A DNA stretch of 64,000 nucleotides from positions 738,501-802,500 of the forward strand of contig JADKIE010000001.1 in the NCBI GenBank assembly GCA_016721385.1. The letters run 5' to 3'. The notes under the pieces were generated by a model. The model did not search any database. It saw nothing but the letters and a program-made list of their open reading frames with translations, and had not been told where the DNA came from. Positions 38,152 to 49,185 of the stretch are shown one piece after another; the stretch's first letter is position 1; the number at the start of each line of letters is the position of its first letter. Source of the stretch: Chitinophagaceae bacterium (lineage in GTDB: Bacteria; Bacteroidota; Bacteroidia; Chitinophagales; Chitinophagaceae). Made by a program: the position numbers and the translations under genes.

Positions 38152-38218
38152 AAAAGGGGCTTGGATAGAAATCCTGCCCCGTTTTAAAATCCAATATCCT
38201 ATGAAAAACCAAGGCAAA
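38152..38218 (+). repeat. Structured tandem repeat, copy 2, with 22-codon ORF
   Basis: Second copy of the unit at 38000-38064, differing by one base change (C to T) and a two-base insertion, so all pairing segments are preserved. Its ORF (38201-38269, 22 codons) begins with the same MKNQGK and then differs (CSISSYTFQYPKCGIY). The conserved first six codons with diverged tails, plus the conserved hairpin, extend well beyond a mere terminator. Together with the terminator at 38331 this fills the 376-base uvrC-gldN gap. Confidence 0.6.
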
Positions 38219-38330
38219 TGTAGTATTAGTTCCTATACTTTCCAATACCCTAAATGTGGTATTTATTAAATGGTTGGTTTTAATGTTTAACTGACGGGTT
38301 TTAATGTATAAGTGTGATTTCTTACCCAAA

Positions 38331-38356
38331 AAAGCGTTCCAAAATTGGAACGCTTT
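38331..38356 (-). terminator. Terminator of the gldKLMN operon
   Basis: AAAGCGTTCCAA and TTGGAACGCTTT form a 12-bp perfect palindrome, 20 bases after the gldN stop. On the minus strand it is followed by a T-run (TTTTTTGGG). With a T-rich flank on the plus side too, it may also act in the other direction. Confidence 0.85.
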
Positions 38357-38376
38357 AGTTATTTTAAACTTTACGA

Positions 38377-39413
38377 TTAATAACTCCACAAATCTTGCTC
38401 GTAGTTAAATATTTTTTCTTTAATATTTTCTCCTTCTAATAATTGCAGAATTGGGTAATCAGCTAAGCCAGGGTAATTTTTAATAAACCTATCGTAAGGA
38501 TTATCAATTGTACTTTTTATTATTCTGCCATAAAACATACGGCTTTCAAATAATTCTTCCCAGCTCATACGGGCACCAAAGTTTTTACCGTTATATATTT
38601 CGTATTTAGCAAAAACTGGTCTCATATCGGGATAATAAACCCAAAATAATTCAGTTTCACCCAAGTTTACTCCATAGAAGTAACAACATTTTTAACCGGC
38701 GCAATTCCGATTATTCTCCAAAATAAACGAGAACTTTCTTTATCAAAAATCACCTCCTCCCTTATTCTAAATTTATAGAAAGAATCTAAATTGATATCAT
38801 TTCGCTTATATATTACACCAGTTTGAACTCCAAGTGAATCATATTGTGGAACAGGTACTGAATCCCCCCCTATTGCTGTAGCTACATCACCAATTGTCAT
38901 TGGCGTTGTAAATCTATCGTCAATGCTGTTAAAAACAGTAACTTCTTTATCCTGAATTGCTTTTAGCAAAATAGAAATAAAACGTTGGTTACCATTATCT
39001 TCATTTGCACTATAACGGAAAGGTAAGTTCAGTTTTTCTCTTGTATCAATCTCTCTCCATATAGTATGTGTGTACATTGCATCTTCGGCCCTTAAGTTTT
39101 CGTAAGGCAAAGGCGTTCTGTCTTTAAGGTTAGATGCTTCTAAAGCAGAAGTTGGCCTTAACGATTTTTTTACCACAGGTATAGGTAAACTATCCTCTGT
39201 TGGAGCTGCAGGTGCAGCAGCAGCAGCTACAGGATCTGTAACTGTATTAGCATTAGTTACAGTAACTTTCTTTTTACCCTTAGCATTTTTATTTGTAGGG
39301 GTTCTTTTTTGAGCTACTCTTGGCTTTGCCTTTTTTTTCTGAGCTTCAGCTACATTAACTGTAAAAACGCCCAAACAAAGCACCAATACTACATATTTTA
39401 TATACTTCTTCAT
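38377..39413 (-). CDS. gldN: Gliding motility protein GldN, one frameshift
   Basis: 39413-38667 and 38664-38377 are one gene of about 345 residues; the frame breaks near 38668, where one G is missing (expected EVNLGETELFWVYYPDMR). The signal peptide ends near VAEAQ. After a Lys/Ala/Thr-rich linker, ENLRAEDAMYTHTIWREIDTREKLNLPFRYS and FWRIIGIAPVKNVVTSME are the GldN hallmarks. GldN is a periplasmic ring protein of the type IX secretion system with GldK. It is the last gene of gldK-L-M-N. Confidence 0.9.
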
Positions 39414-39433
39414 AGTTTACTATGTTTATTCTA

Positions 39434-40916
39434 TTAATATAACGCAATAGACTTACCATCTATTATTCTTGAACCACCAGGGACCAGTAACTTTAACATT
39501 GATCAAAAGTTACTGTACACACAAGGAGCCACATCTTTGATAAATTCGCCAAGTCCTAACTTTACCATTTAAGGGTGCAGTAGCCACATTAGGAAAGCCA
39601 GCTCCAGAAAAATATACTGTAGCACTAACAACACTAAATCTTGTATCAAAATCAAAGTTCTCTAATTCGGCACGGCAAAATTGCTGCCCTTTAAATGCCA
39701 CTGAAGCCATACGTGCCTTTCCATCCCCTACTTTAAATACAGGGTTTGGTACTGTTTTTACCCTAAATGGAAATGTTGTAGGAGTTGAACCTTCAGCAGA
39801 TACAGTAATACTTGCAGTACCCGGAGTTGTAACTGTTACTACTCTTTTTCCACCAGAACCACTTAATGAACAACCATTGCCAGATACAGATGTTTTATCC
39901 CATCCTTTTGGCGAACCAATTGTTATCGGGTTATCTACACCAATATAAAACACATTCATCTTGTCTAACATTACTGCAGCACCTCCCGGTACACCTACGG
40001 TGTATGGAATATCTTTTGTATCTGTGCCTTTTGTACCATCTGGTTTGGTATAGGTTACCACCACATGAACAGTACCACTACCACTAACCGGGAATTTTCT
40101 TATAGCCACGCCATCTGCGTTGGCAGATTGTGAAACTCCATTAATAGTAACCGTTGGTGCTGCCGATTTACTGAACGAACCTATACCTGCGGTAACTTCC
40201 ATTTCTTCGCCTGGCATTAGGTATGTAGAGCTTGTACCAATAATTGTTTTAAATTGATCGTACACATATTCTACCGCACCTACCTGGCTATGAGCAAAAC
40301 TTACCACTTGGTTTTCGGCATTTTTAATATTATTTTGAAACTTACTTAACATTGTTAATGCGGCTACAGTTGGAGTCATGTGGAAATAAGAAGTAGTAAA
40401 ATCTTTACTTCCCACACCATCGGTGTTTACCGGAAAATTATTAGCAAATTCGGCACTGATTTTAGGATCAATTGCCAACATTGCAGTTTTGTAGTCCTTC
40501 AACTTTTGCTCTAACTGTTTACCTAAACCATTTGTTTCAAATAAACGAGTAGAGGCGTCTAAATTATCTTCTTTAAAAGAAGGATTTGTTGCTGTAGCGC
40601 CAGCTGCTGTTTTTAATTGATCTTTTAATCCATTAATATATGTATCCAACCCTTTTGTAAGTTGCACCGCTTGGTCTGCTTTTGGATACCATATTTTTGC
40701 TTGCTCTGCAGTTTTTGCTTCTGCTTGCTTATCATTTAAAGACTTAAAAGTTGTATTAGTAGAATTTCCGAGATTAGTATTTGAGTTTCCTAAACTTTTA
40801 TCTACCGTTTTAAAAGCTTCGATAACCTCTGCCGATACGTTAAGCGCCAGGATTGCTGTTAACACCAAGTACATGATGTTAATCATCTTCTGCCGGGGCT
40901 CTTTAGGTAAAGCCAT
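39434..40916 (-). CDS. gldM: Gliding motility/T9SS motor protein GldM, broken near C-terminus
   Basis: Starts MALPKEPRQKMINIMYLVLTAILALNVSAEVIEAFKTVD, with the N-terminal membrane helix that pairs with GldL, followed by a long periplasmic arm of about 450 residues (KDFTTSYFHMTPTVAALTMLSKFQNNIKNAENQVV, SYGYTG-like AVMLDKMNVFYIGVDNPITIG). The open frame ends at 39510, but conserved sequence continues in other frames (LGEFIKDVAPC, VTF, NVKVTG, SRIIDGKSIALY) to a TAA at 39434, so several small indels lie between 39430 and 39560. GldL-GldM is the proton-driven motor of type IX secretion. Confidence 0.9.
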
Positions 40917-41022
40917 AATTAATTATTTTACGATTGTTTAGTTAATTTAATTTCGTTTAGAAGGTTTAGAGGTTTTGGGGTTTAGTAAACCCAAACCGAA
41001 AACTGTAAACCGTCAACTTATT

Positions 41023-41779
41023 CTATCTTCCTTGCATTGCACTTAGCATATTGCCATAAACCGAGTTTAATTTACCCAGATTTGACGCCAACGCACCAAT
41101 TTGCTCTTTTGCTTTTTGCATCATCCACACTTGCCATCATTGCCTGACTTGCCTGAGCCATTTGGCCATAGAAGCCATTTAATGCTTTTAAGTGATTGTT
41201 GCTTTCTTTTAATTCTAACTCGTAAATAGTATTTAACGAACCTAAGTTTTTAGTTAACACCTGTACTTGCTCATGAAAACCTTTTGCGCTTTCGCTTGCA
41301 CTGTTAAAAGATGTCATGGTAGCAGCACTACTTGCAAAAGCAGTAGCCATAGTACCTATAGCATTAGTTGCTTCTTTGGTTTTTGCACCAAAATCGCTTG
41401 TAGATTTTACCACATCACTAACATCGCTGATGCCAGATACTGTAGTACCTAATTTTTGAAACCCTTCGCCCAGTTTTTTTAAGTTTGCAGGAGTAATATC
41501 TGCTTCTTGCAACATTTTATCCATAGATTTTAACGCAGGATTACCAACAACAGCTACTTCCGGCACTTCATCATCTTCTTCGTGATGTTTTGGTTTAATC
41601 CACTCAATAAGGGCATAAACAAGGAAAATTCCTGTTTCTGTCCACATACCTATTGTCAACATCATATCTGCGTATGATTGGTGCGTAAGCTTTGCCCAAG
41701 CAGCGAATATAATTACCGCAGCACCGGCACTTACTAAAACATCAATTAGAGTTAAAAAAGTCCTTTTTCTGTGAGCCAT
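41023..41779 (-). CDS. gldL: Gliding motility/T9SS motor protein GldL, frameshift near C-terminus
   Basis: Two N-terminal membrane helices (LIDVLVSAGAAVIIFAAWAKL and DMMLTIGMWTETGIFLVYALIEW, the second with the conserved Glu), then a long cytosolic helical tail (AVVGNPALKSMDKMLQEADITPANLKKLGEGFQKLG). The frame shifts near 41120, where an A-run has one base too many, and the true end reads KEQIGALASNLGKLN...MLSAMQGR to a TAG at 41023 (about 251 residues). With GldM it forms the rotary motor. It lies 107 bases upstream of gldM. Confidence 0.9.
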
Positions 41780-41979
41780 AGTTTTAAATTTTAAAGTTTT
41801 AACTGGGGGTTTTTTTAATTTTTATTACAAAGTTTATATATGATAGTGCCTTTAAAATACTTATCTGTTTACCTATACAATCCTACACACAACTTTAATA
41901 CACTGTGCAATTGGTAACTCATTAAGATAAATACTTTAAAAATACTCTCGTACGTTAAATTTTTATTGATTGGGAAATT

Positions 41980-43268
41980 TTATTTTTTGCCTTTCTTTTG
42001 AACCGGAGGTAAATCAATTACACAACGGAATCCTATATAAGATTTAGCTGTATCCTGATACTCATAATCTCTGGTACCGCATTGTAGCCTGTTACCTACA
42101 TCTTTCCAACTACCGCCACGTACAACTTTACGCTTATCTCTTGGTTTGTCAGAATCTTTTGCATTGTACCTGATATCCGGATTCATATCATGCTGGAAGT
42201 TATATGCTCCTTCATAATATAAAGAAGATGTCCACTCGGCAACATTACCTGCCATATTATATAAACCAAAGTCATTTGGCCAGTAAGCATCAGCTCTTAC
42301 AGTATAAAAACCTCCATCTTCGGGATAATTACCACGGCCAGGCTTAAAGTTTGCTAACAAACAACCTTTTTTGTTACGTAAGTAATAACCTCCCCAAGGA
42401 AAAGATGCTTGTGAACGGCCACCTCTTGCAGCATACTCCCACTGAGCTTCGGTTGGTAAACGGAAATCAGTTTCAGCACTTCTTTTTTACTTTCTAAGTA
42501 TGAATTTAAGTAGTGTGTTCTCCATTCGCAAAATGCATTAGCTTGTTTCCAATTAACTCCAACTACTGGGTAATTACCAAATGCCGGGTGATTATAGTAT
42601 TTTTTTGCCATTGGCTCGTTGTATGAGTAGGCAAAATCTCTTACCCAACATAAAGAATCAGGGTAAACAGGTATTGATTTTTTAATGATAAACTTACTAC
42701 GTGGTACACTTGCATCTCTGTTTACAGCTGCTGCTTTGTAGTCAAATGTTTCTGATTGATAAACAATTTTGTTGGCATCCAACTCTTTTTTACCAAAAAT
42801 GCGGTTATCAGGTGTAACTATTACAGCATCTATTTTTTCTAACGTTGCTTTATCGCCCCATTTAATGGTTTTAGCTTTAGTCCAGTCAATATACTCGTTA
42901 CCATCTTGGCCTTGTTTTACATAACCCATAAGCTTTGCACCTATAGAGTCACGTACCCAATTGGTAAACTGGCGGTATTCATTGTTGGTGATTTCAGTTG
43001 CATCCATCCAAAATCCTTGAATAGAAACCGCCTTATTTCTGGCAGTTAGGGCGTATGTAACATCCTCATCACTTGGCCCCATATGGAAAGTACCAGGATT
43101 CACATAAATCATTCCGGGAGGTTTAGGTAGCGACCATCTGCCTGCAGGGGCTACACCGTGTAGCTGACCATCTTTAGGCAATGAGCTAGATTTTCCGCCA
43201 GACTTACAGCCTGTGTTTGCAGTTGCAATAGCTATTACAGCTACTAAATAGAATAGTCTATTCTTCAT
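41980..43268 (-). CDS. gldK: Gliding motility lipoprotein GldK, one frameshift
   Basis: From ATG 43268: MKNRLFYLVAVIAIATANTGC (lipobox Cys21), then an FGE-sulfatase/SUMF-type fold: PGMIYVNPGTFHMGPSDEDV, VSIQGFWMDATEITNNEYRQF, NYPVVGVNWKQANAFCEWR. After a break near 42480, the second segment gives LPTEAQWEYAARGGR, YNMAGNVAEWTSSLYY and VVRGGSWKDVGNRLQCGTRDYE. About 429 residues. GldK is an outer-membrane-associated lipoprotein ring subunit of type IX secretion. The 200-base gap before gldL holds nothing recognisable. A promoter candidate is at 43297-43325. Confidence 0.9.
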
Positions 43269-43296
43269 TGTTTTTAACTTTGAGGGTGTTAAGCAA

Positions 43297-43325
43297 CAAA
43301 TGTAATGAAATATTTTTATTCTCAA
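43297..43325 (-). promoter_or_regulatory. Candidate promoter of the gldKLMN operon
   Basis: On the minus strand TTG (43325-43323), 18 bases, then TACATTTG (43304-43297), an exact TAnnTTTG -7 box with near-ideal -33 spacing. The predicted start near 43290 leaves about 22 bases before the gldK ATG. Confidence 0.6.
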
Positions 43326-43416
43326 TACCAAATGTGCCCCAACAATTATTAATTTTTTCAACAAAATTGAGTTCCAGAAGAGGAAAACGATTAAATAAGT
43401 AAAATATTGTAGTGCT

Positions 43417-45474
43417 TTATATTATTTTATCTGTTTTGTTAATAAGTTTTACCAAATCGGCCACATTAGTAACAGGTTTATCGCAACTGTATTCTATACA
43501 CCTGTATATAAACGCTTCATTGTTTGGTTTTTTATCTTTTAAAAGTAAAAAAAGATTATCGGCGGCACTGCTACTTTGCAAAACTTTATTGGGTATAAAG
43601 TTTTGCAATAGTTCTTTCTCTCACAGTTTCATAATTTTTTCCTACAATGGCCAATTCATTTATTCCAATAGTTTGGTTTAGCAAAGATGATGCCCAATTT
43701 GAAAAAGATGTTGGATATTTTGTAATTGCCGTTTGCAAATTATCGATCATTTTTTTGCCCGATTGTTCCACTCCGTATTATTAAACACTAAGGATAAATA
43801 AAATAAATTTTGGGCCATAATTGCATTGCCCGAAGGAGTAGCGCCATCATACATTTCTGTTTTACGAATTATTGCATCGGTTTGATTTTTATTAGTAAAG
43901 AAAAAATAGCCGGTTGCTTCATCTGTAAATTGATGTATAGTATATGCTGTAAGTTGTTGGGCAAAATGTAAATACTTTGTATCGGCAGTTGCCTCTTGCA
44001 AATAAATAGCCGCTTGTATTAAAAAAGCATAATCATCTAAAAAGGCAGGATATTTTGCTCTCTCGTTTTTAAATGTATGATAAAATTCGTACGCATCTTT
44101 CTGTACTATAAACTTTTGTGTTATAAACTCAAATGTATCTATAGCTAAACGTATGTATGGCTTGTAATTCAATGCTGATGAAGCTTTGCACAAAGCTGTT
44201 ATTAATAAAGCATTCCAAGCTAAAATAATTTTATCATCGGTAATTGGGCGTATTCGATTATTTCGTTGGTGTAATAGCTTATGCTTACAGGCTTGTAAAA
44301 AAGTTTCAAATTCATTTATTTGCAATTGTTTTTCCGTTGCAAATGTTTCTATAGGTTTTAAAATTCGTAGAATATTTTTATGCTCCCAATTGCCTTTTTC
44401 AGTTACATCAAAATATGCACAAAACAATTCTGCATCTTCTTTTAAAATAGTTTCAGTTTCTTGTTTTTGCCATGTATAAAATTTACCCTCTTCGCCTTCG
44501 CTGTCAGCATCAATTGCAGCATAAAAACCACCTGCCGCATCCATCATTTCTGTTTGCAAAAAATGAATGATATGGTGTATAGCTTTTTCATATTTTTTTT
44601 GTTTTGTAATTTGATATGCATCTGCCAAAATATTTATAAGCAAAGCGTTATCGTAAAGCATTTTTTCGAAGTGAGGTGCAAGCCATTCTTTATCTACACT
44701 ATATCTTGATAAGCCACCTCCGAGATGGTCATAAATACCACCATCCAACATTTTATTTATAGATAGTAATGCCTGATTTAATGCTTGCTCATTTTTTGAA
44801 AAATGATAGTGCTGCAGCAAATATTGAATGGTAAACGTTTGTGGAAATTTTGGCGCTGCACCAAATCCTCCCCACTCTGTATCGGCTTTTTTTAGAATAT
44901 TTTGGGCTATTACAAAGCAATTTTCGGTAGTAAATGCGCTGTTATTCTCTTCTTTTTGTAAAGAAATAGTGAAGTTTGATTTTTGTAAATGTTCTGTTAA
45001 ATTTTCGGATTGTGCTGCTATTTCATGGCTTCTGGTTGTCCACGCCTGCTTAATACTTTGTAAAACGTCTGTCCAGGAGGTTCTATTATATGCTTTTGCA
45101 GGCGGAAAATATGTGCCGCCATAAAAAGGCTTTGCATCAGGTGTTAAAAATACATTAAGTGGCCAGCCGCCGCTACCTGTCATTGCTTGTACGGCCTCCA
45201 TGTATATATTATCAATATCGGGTCGTTCTTCTCTATCTACTTTAATATTAATAAAGTTATCATTCATTAGCTTTGCAACATCCTCATTTTCAAAGCTTTC
45301 TCTTTCCATAACATGGCACCAATGGCAGGCTGCATAACCAATGCTAACTAATATTATTTTGTTTTGGCTTTTAGCAAGATGCAAGGCCTCTTCTCCCCAT
45401 GGATACCAATTTACAGGATTATGTGCATGCTGTAAAAGATAAGGACTTGTTTCGTGAATGAGGCTATTTGGCAT
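43417..45474 (-). CDS. YyaL/DUF255 thioredoxin-domain protein, two frameshifts
   Basis: An N-terminal thioredoxin-like domain (SLIHETSPYLLQHAHNPVNWYPWGEEALHLAKSQNKIILVSIGYAACHWCHVMERESFENEDVAKLMNDNFINIKVDREERPDIDNIY) with the CHWC active pair, then an (alpha/alpha)6-type region typical of the YyaL/spermatogenesis-associated family (GGIYDHLGGGLSRYSVDKEWLAPHFEKMLYDNALLI). The frame breaks near 43760 and near 43600. About 685 residues in all. It is cytosolic, and the catalytic function is uncertain in this family. The upstream neighbour is hemD. Confidence 0.8.
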
Positions 45475-45569
45475 TTACCAAAGATAGTAAAGATGATTGG
45501 GGAGATTTTGGGATATTAAAACACAGAAATGCAGTGTTAGCTTTACTGTTTAACCAAATTTTTAAAGGA

Positions 45570-46363
45570 TTATTTTTTTTTGTAAGTAGATAAAAAAAGC
45601 TCTAAAGCACTTATCATACTTGGGGCTTTTGGTTGAGGTGCTTTTATATCTAAAGTAAGGCCGGCGTCTTCTGCAGCTTTGCAGGTGTTGCCGCCAAATA
45701 CGCCAATACGAGTGCCATTTTGCTTAAATTTCGGGAAATTTTCCATCAAACTTTTTACGCCGCCGGGTGTAAAAAAGCAAATAACATCGTAGTTTTTATT
45801 AACCACTTCTTTTACATCATTGCTTATAATACGATACAATACAGGTGTAGCATATTCGCAATTATTGCTTTTAAGCCAGTTGGTTATTTCGCTATCAAAC
45901 GACTCGGAGCAGGGATAAAGGAATTTTTCGTTGTCTTTATGCTTATTGATGACATCAAAAAGGCTTTTATTAGTACCATCTGCACCATAAAATACTTTAC
46001 GCTTACGGTATAAAATAAATTTTTGAAGATAAAGTGCTACAGCTTCTGTAATGCAAAAATACTTGCAATCCTGCGATACGTTTACTTTTAACTCATCGCA
46101 AATTCTAAAAAAATGATCAATGGCGTTACGGCTTGTAAAAACTACTGCAGTAAACTGAGTAATATCAATTTTTGCTTTCTAAATTCTTTTGCAGAAATGG
46201 CATCTACAACTATAAAAGGATGAAAATCAAGGCATAAATTATACTTTTTAGCTAAATCAAAGTACGGAGATTTTTCACCTTCGGGCTTAGGTTGAGTAAT
46301 AAGTATCTTTTTTATTTTAGTAGCTGTATTGGCAGCAACTTTTTTTACCTCAGTTTTAACCAT
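45570..46363 (-). CDS. hemD: Uroporphyrinogen-III synthase, one frameshift
   Basis: KKILITQPKPEGEKSPYFDLAKKYNLCLDFHPFIVVDAISAKEFRKQK opens the protein. After a one-base gap near 46170 it continues DITQFTAVVFTSRNAIDHFFRICDELK, YPCSESFDSEITNWLKSNNCEYATPVLYR and NYDVICFFTPGGVKSLMENFPKF, as in HemD. About 264 residues. It closes hydroxymethylbilane to uroporphyrinogen III in haem/tetrapyrrole synthesis, in the cytosol. It begins 28 bases after a DUF4271 gene, an arrangement frequent in Bacteroidota. Confidence 0.85.
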
Positions 46364-46391
46364 GCTTATTTTTCCAAATGGTTCTGCAAAA

Positions 46392-47267
46392 TTACGTGTT
46401 TTTACTTAAAAAAACTACCAGTCCTTTGTAAATCAGCAACAAGGGCAATATTTCGGCCCCAATTAAATATAAAAAAAAATGAAACCGGCTAATTTTTAAC
46501 TGGCTTTGCAGTAATCCGTATGATCTAAAAAATCGCAAGACTAATAAAAAGCCCAGACATAAAAACGACACATACACAACACTTTGCGCCAGCCCTTTTT
46601 GTGCAAACGCTATTATTATTGTTAACGGAACCAATAAAATCCCTGTTATTTTATTAATTAAAAAGATAACAAAAGCGTAGCTATTGGTTGTAATGGAATT
46701 ACCGGTGATCCAACCGGTTAACTTTAGTGTAAGATATTTGCCCAGATAAATAACCCCTAAAAACACTATGCTGTATAGTAGCAAAATAGCTTTATTAACA
46801 CCACTTGCCAACCCAAAATAATTAAGCAAAAAATAAATATATACTCCACCGCTTAGCACAAAAAAAATATTGAATAAAAGCGATGGTAGCCTTGCTTGTA
46901 ATAGTTGATCGGTTAACTGGCTTTGCCTTAGCGATGTATTAAAAAACACTCTGAATAAATTATTAAAATACTTTCCAAAAAATGCTTTTAAGCCTGCCAG
47001 CAAAAGTGTAAGTGCTGCAAGAATATAAAATAGCACATCGGTATTAGTGCTTTTTTTAATTGTAGATACCACTGCAATTGCAGGTTTATTTACATTAATG
47101 TATTGTTGTTTACCAAATACATCTTTTAGCAGCAACTCGTATTGGGTATAGGTACGTTGAACAACCGGCACAGAATCTTTTGGCAAAAGCAAGCTATCTG
47201 CCTGTTGAGAAAACACAGAAAGATTACAAAAAAATATTAGAAAAAATGAGGAAACAAATTTGCCCAC
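46392..47267 (-). CDS. DUF4271 membrane protein
   Basis: A 291-residue protein with a signal-like start (MGKFVSSFFLIFFCNLSVFSQ). A soluble stretch of about 60 residues contains YTQYELLLKDVFGKQQYIN. Five to six membrane helices follow, the first around FYILAALTLLLAGLKAFFG, with the pattern FFNTSLRQSQLTDQLLQARLPSLLFNIFFVLSGGVYIYFLL. This is the DUF4271 family, Bacteroidota-specific and of unknown function, usually next to hemD as here. Inner-membrane location is inferred from the helices. Intact. Confidence 0.75.
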   Translation of the reverse strand: MGKFVSSFFLIFFCNLSVFSQQADSLLLPKDSVPVVQRTYTQYELLLKDVFGKQQYINVNKPAIAVVSTIKKSTNTDVLFYILAALTLLLAGLKAFFGKYFNNLFRVFFNTSLRQSQLTDQLLQARLPSLLFNIFFVLSGGVYIYFLLNYFGLASGVNKAILLLYSIVFLGVIYLGKYLTLKLTGWITGNSITTNSYAFVIFLINKITGILLVPLTIIIAFAQKGLAQSVVYVSFLCLGFLLVLRFFRSYGLLQSQLKISRFHFFLYLIGAEILPLLLIYKGLVVFLSKNT

Positions 47268-47307
47268 TAAATAATTGGTTTACGCAAAAATAATTGCTCT
47301 GCTGCAA

Positions 47308-49134
47308 TTAAAAATAATTAATATACCCAAAATGAATTTTTGAAGCTTCTCTTATGTTAAAAGTAACATCATTTCTTTTTCCCAAGGCATAGCTGATATT
47401 AAGTAAGCCAAATTTTGTTTCGAAAAGCAAACCTAACCCTGTGCCTGCAAAATTGTTATTTACATTTATAGATTGATACTTGTTTTTTACCCAACCAACA
47501 TCTACAAAACCAAACAAATTTGAGTTTAAGCCCAGCCTGTACCTGTACTCTGCTGTGGCAACAGCATATTGTGTAGCAAAAATACTTTCTTCATTAAAAC
47601 CTCTTAAAAGCCTGTAGCCTCCTATTTGAAACAGCTCGTTTCTAAACATGTTGGGGCTATTGTACCAGCCGGCATTTAAAGCTGTTTTAATGGTGGCTTG
47701 CTTTCCTAAAGGAATATAATGAGCGGCAGATAATTTAATTTTAAACTGATACGATTTTGTTTTTACCGAATCGTACAAAGTGGCATAATTAAACAACGGA
47801 TCTTTTATACTTAATACAGCATCATTCTTTTTTATGTTTTTTATACCAACACTTGCCGTTATTTTAATGTCGTTTCCGCTACGTGGATTTAATTTATAAT
47901 CGGTTTTATTCCACTCATAATCTAATCCCACATTAACAGCACTTACATCAATATTAGGTGGAAGTTTTTTTGTTGCTTTAACAAAATTGGTATCTACACC
48001 ACTGGCCAATAAAAAACTGTTTTGCCATTGTGCAAATATTTTACCGCTTTGGTTGGCAGATAAAACATATTGTAAACCAAATTGGGCTTGCAATTGCAAA
48101 AAAGAAGAGTCTTTTTTAAACAAATCAAACAAAAAATCTATCCCAAACTTTGTATTAAATATATATGGTTGCTGATAGCCCAAATTTAACCGTGGCGATT
48201 TTGTTTGCAATTGTTGCCAGGTAAAAAGTATTGCCTCGCCAATACCTAAAGCATTTTTAAGATTTAAGTTTACATCGCCGGTTATTTGCATTTTACCCGT
48301 TTGCGATGCCGAAGGTAAAAAGCCTACAATAGCGCTTATTTGGCTGCTTTTTTTTGCAGCTAAATATAAGTTTACAACAGAGCCGCTGCCCAACATGGTT
48401 ATATCATTTGGCTGTACTTCTTGTATATATGGTAAGTTTAACAACAATTTACTTATTTGTAAAAGCTTTACTTTACTATAAACAGAGCCGTTGTAAATAT
48501 CTAAATAATGCTGTAAAAATTTGTTCGACATTTTTGCCGATCCATACTGGCGAATGCTATCTATTTTATACAACACTCCTTTTTTAATTTTTAACAATGC
48601 GTTTATACTATCGCCTTTTAAATTAACACTGTCTAAATAAACTGCAGCAAAAGGATGCCCATTGTTTTCGTAATAATTTAACAACCGTTGTTGTACAAAC
48701 TGCAACTGTTGCATGTTAATAGGTTTGCCCCAAAAGTTTTTTTCTCTAAACCTACTTAAATCAAGTGCTCTTTTATCAATACCTGTTGCAATTAATTTTA
48801 TCCATTGATATTTTCTACCTAAAAACAATTGAATGGTTGTTGCAGAATCTGTTTGCTCTATATTATCTATAGATGCCGTTGGGTAACCTTTATTATTTAA
48901 GTAAGAAATGAGTTGGCTAATGTATGCATCGCAACTAATCTTATCGGTAAAACTATGCTGTAGTTGAAGTGGCTGTGTGATAAAGGCGGTATCTTTACCA
49001 ACGTAATTAATTATTAATTGATAAACAGGCTTGTTTGCCTGAGCAAACAATGCAGATTGGCATATTGCATTAAACATTAAGAGCGACAATATAATTGTGC
49101 CTTTGCCAAACATGTGTTTTTTTTTGTTCATCAA
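47308..49134 (-). CDS. BamA/TamA-like outer-membrane protein
   Basis: A 608-residue protein with signal peptide (to SALFAQ, about 32), POTRA-like segments (ISQLISYLNNKGYPTASIDNIE, RLLNYYENNGHPFAAVYLDSV) and a C-terminal Omp85-type barrel (NPRSGNDIKITASVG, IGGYRLLRGFNEESIFATQYAVATAEYRYRLG, NFAGTGLGLLFETKFGLLNISYALGKRND). The LLRGF motif corresponds to the (V/I)RGF/Y lid of Omp85 proteins, so it is likely an outer-membrane insertion or secretion protein. It is shorter than BamA and has about two POTRA repeats. Specific substrates are unknown. Start at MMNKKK (49134). Confidence 0.75.
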   Translation of the reverse strand: MMNKKKHMFGKGTIILSLLMFNAICQSALFAQANKPVYQLIINYVGKDTAFITQPLQLQHSFTDKISCDAYISQLISYLNNKGYPTASIDNIEQTDSATTIQLFLGRKYQWIKLIATGIDKRALDLSRFREKNFWGKPINMQQLQFVQQRLLNYYENNGHPFAAVYLDSVNLKGDSINALLKIKKGVLYKIDSIRQYGSAKMSNKFLQHYLDIYNGSVYSKVKLLQISKLLLNLPYIQEVQPNDITMLGSGSVVNLYLAAKKSSQISAIVGFLPSASQTGKMQITGDVNLNLKNALGIGEAILFTWQQLQTKSPRLNLGYQQPYIFNTKFGIDFLFDLFKKDSSFLQLQAQFGLQYVLSANQSGKIFAQWQNSFLLASGVDTNFVKATKKLPPNIDVSAVNVGLDYEWNKTDYKLNPRSGNDIKITASVGIKNIKKNDAVLSIKDPLFNYATLYDSVKTKSYQFKIKLSAAHYIPLGKQATIKTALNAGWYNSPNMFRNELFQIGGYRLLRGFNEESIFATQYAVATAEYRYRLGLNSNLFGFVDVGWVKNKYQSINVNNNFAGTGLGLLFETKFGLLNISYALGKRNDVTFNIREASKIHFGYINYF

Positions 49135-49185
49135 TTATCAAATCTAAAATATAATCCTGATACTTATTGGGAGTAAAGTAAAAAA

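Noticed and set aside
38000..38218. CRISPR array
   Set aside because: Only two copies, unit too long, no spacer-like regularity and no cas genes.
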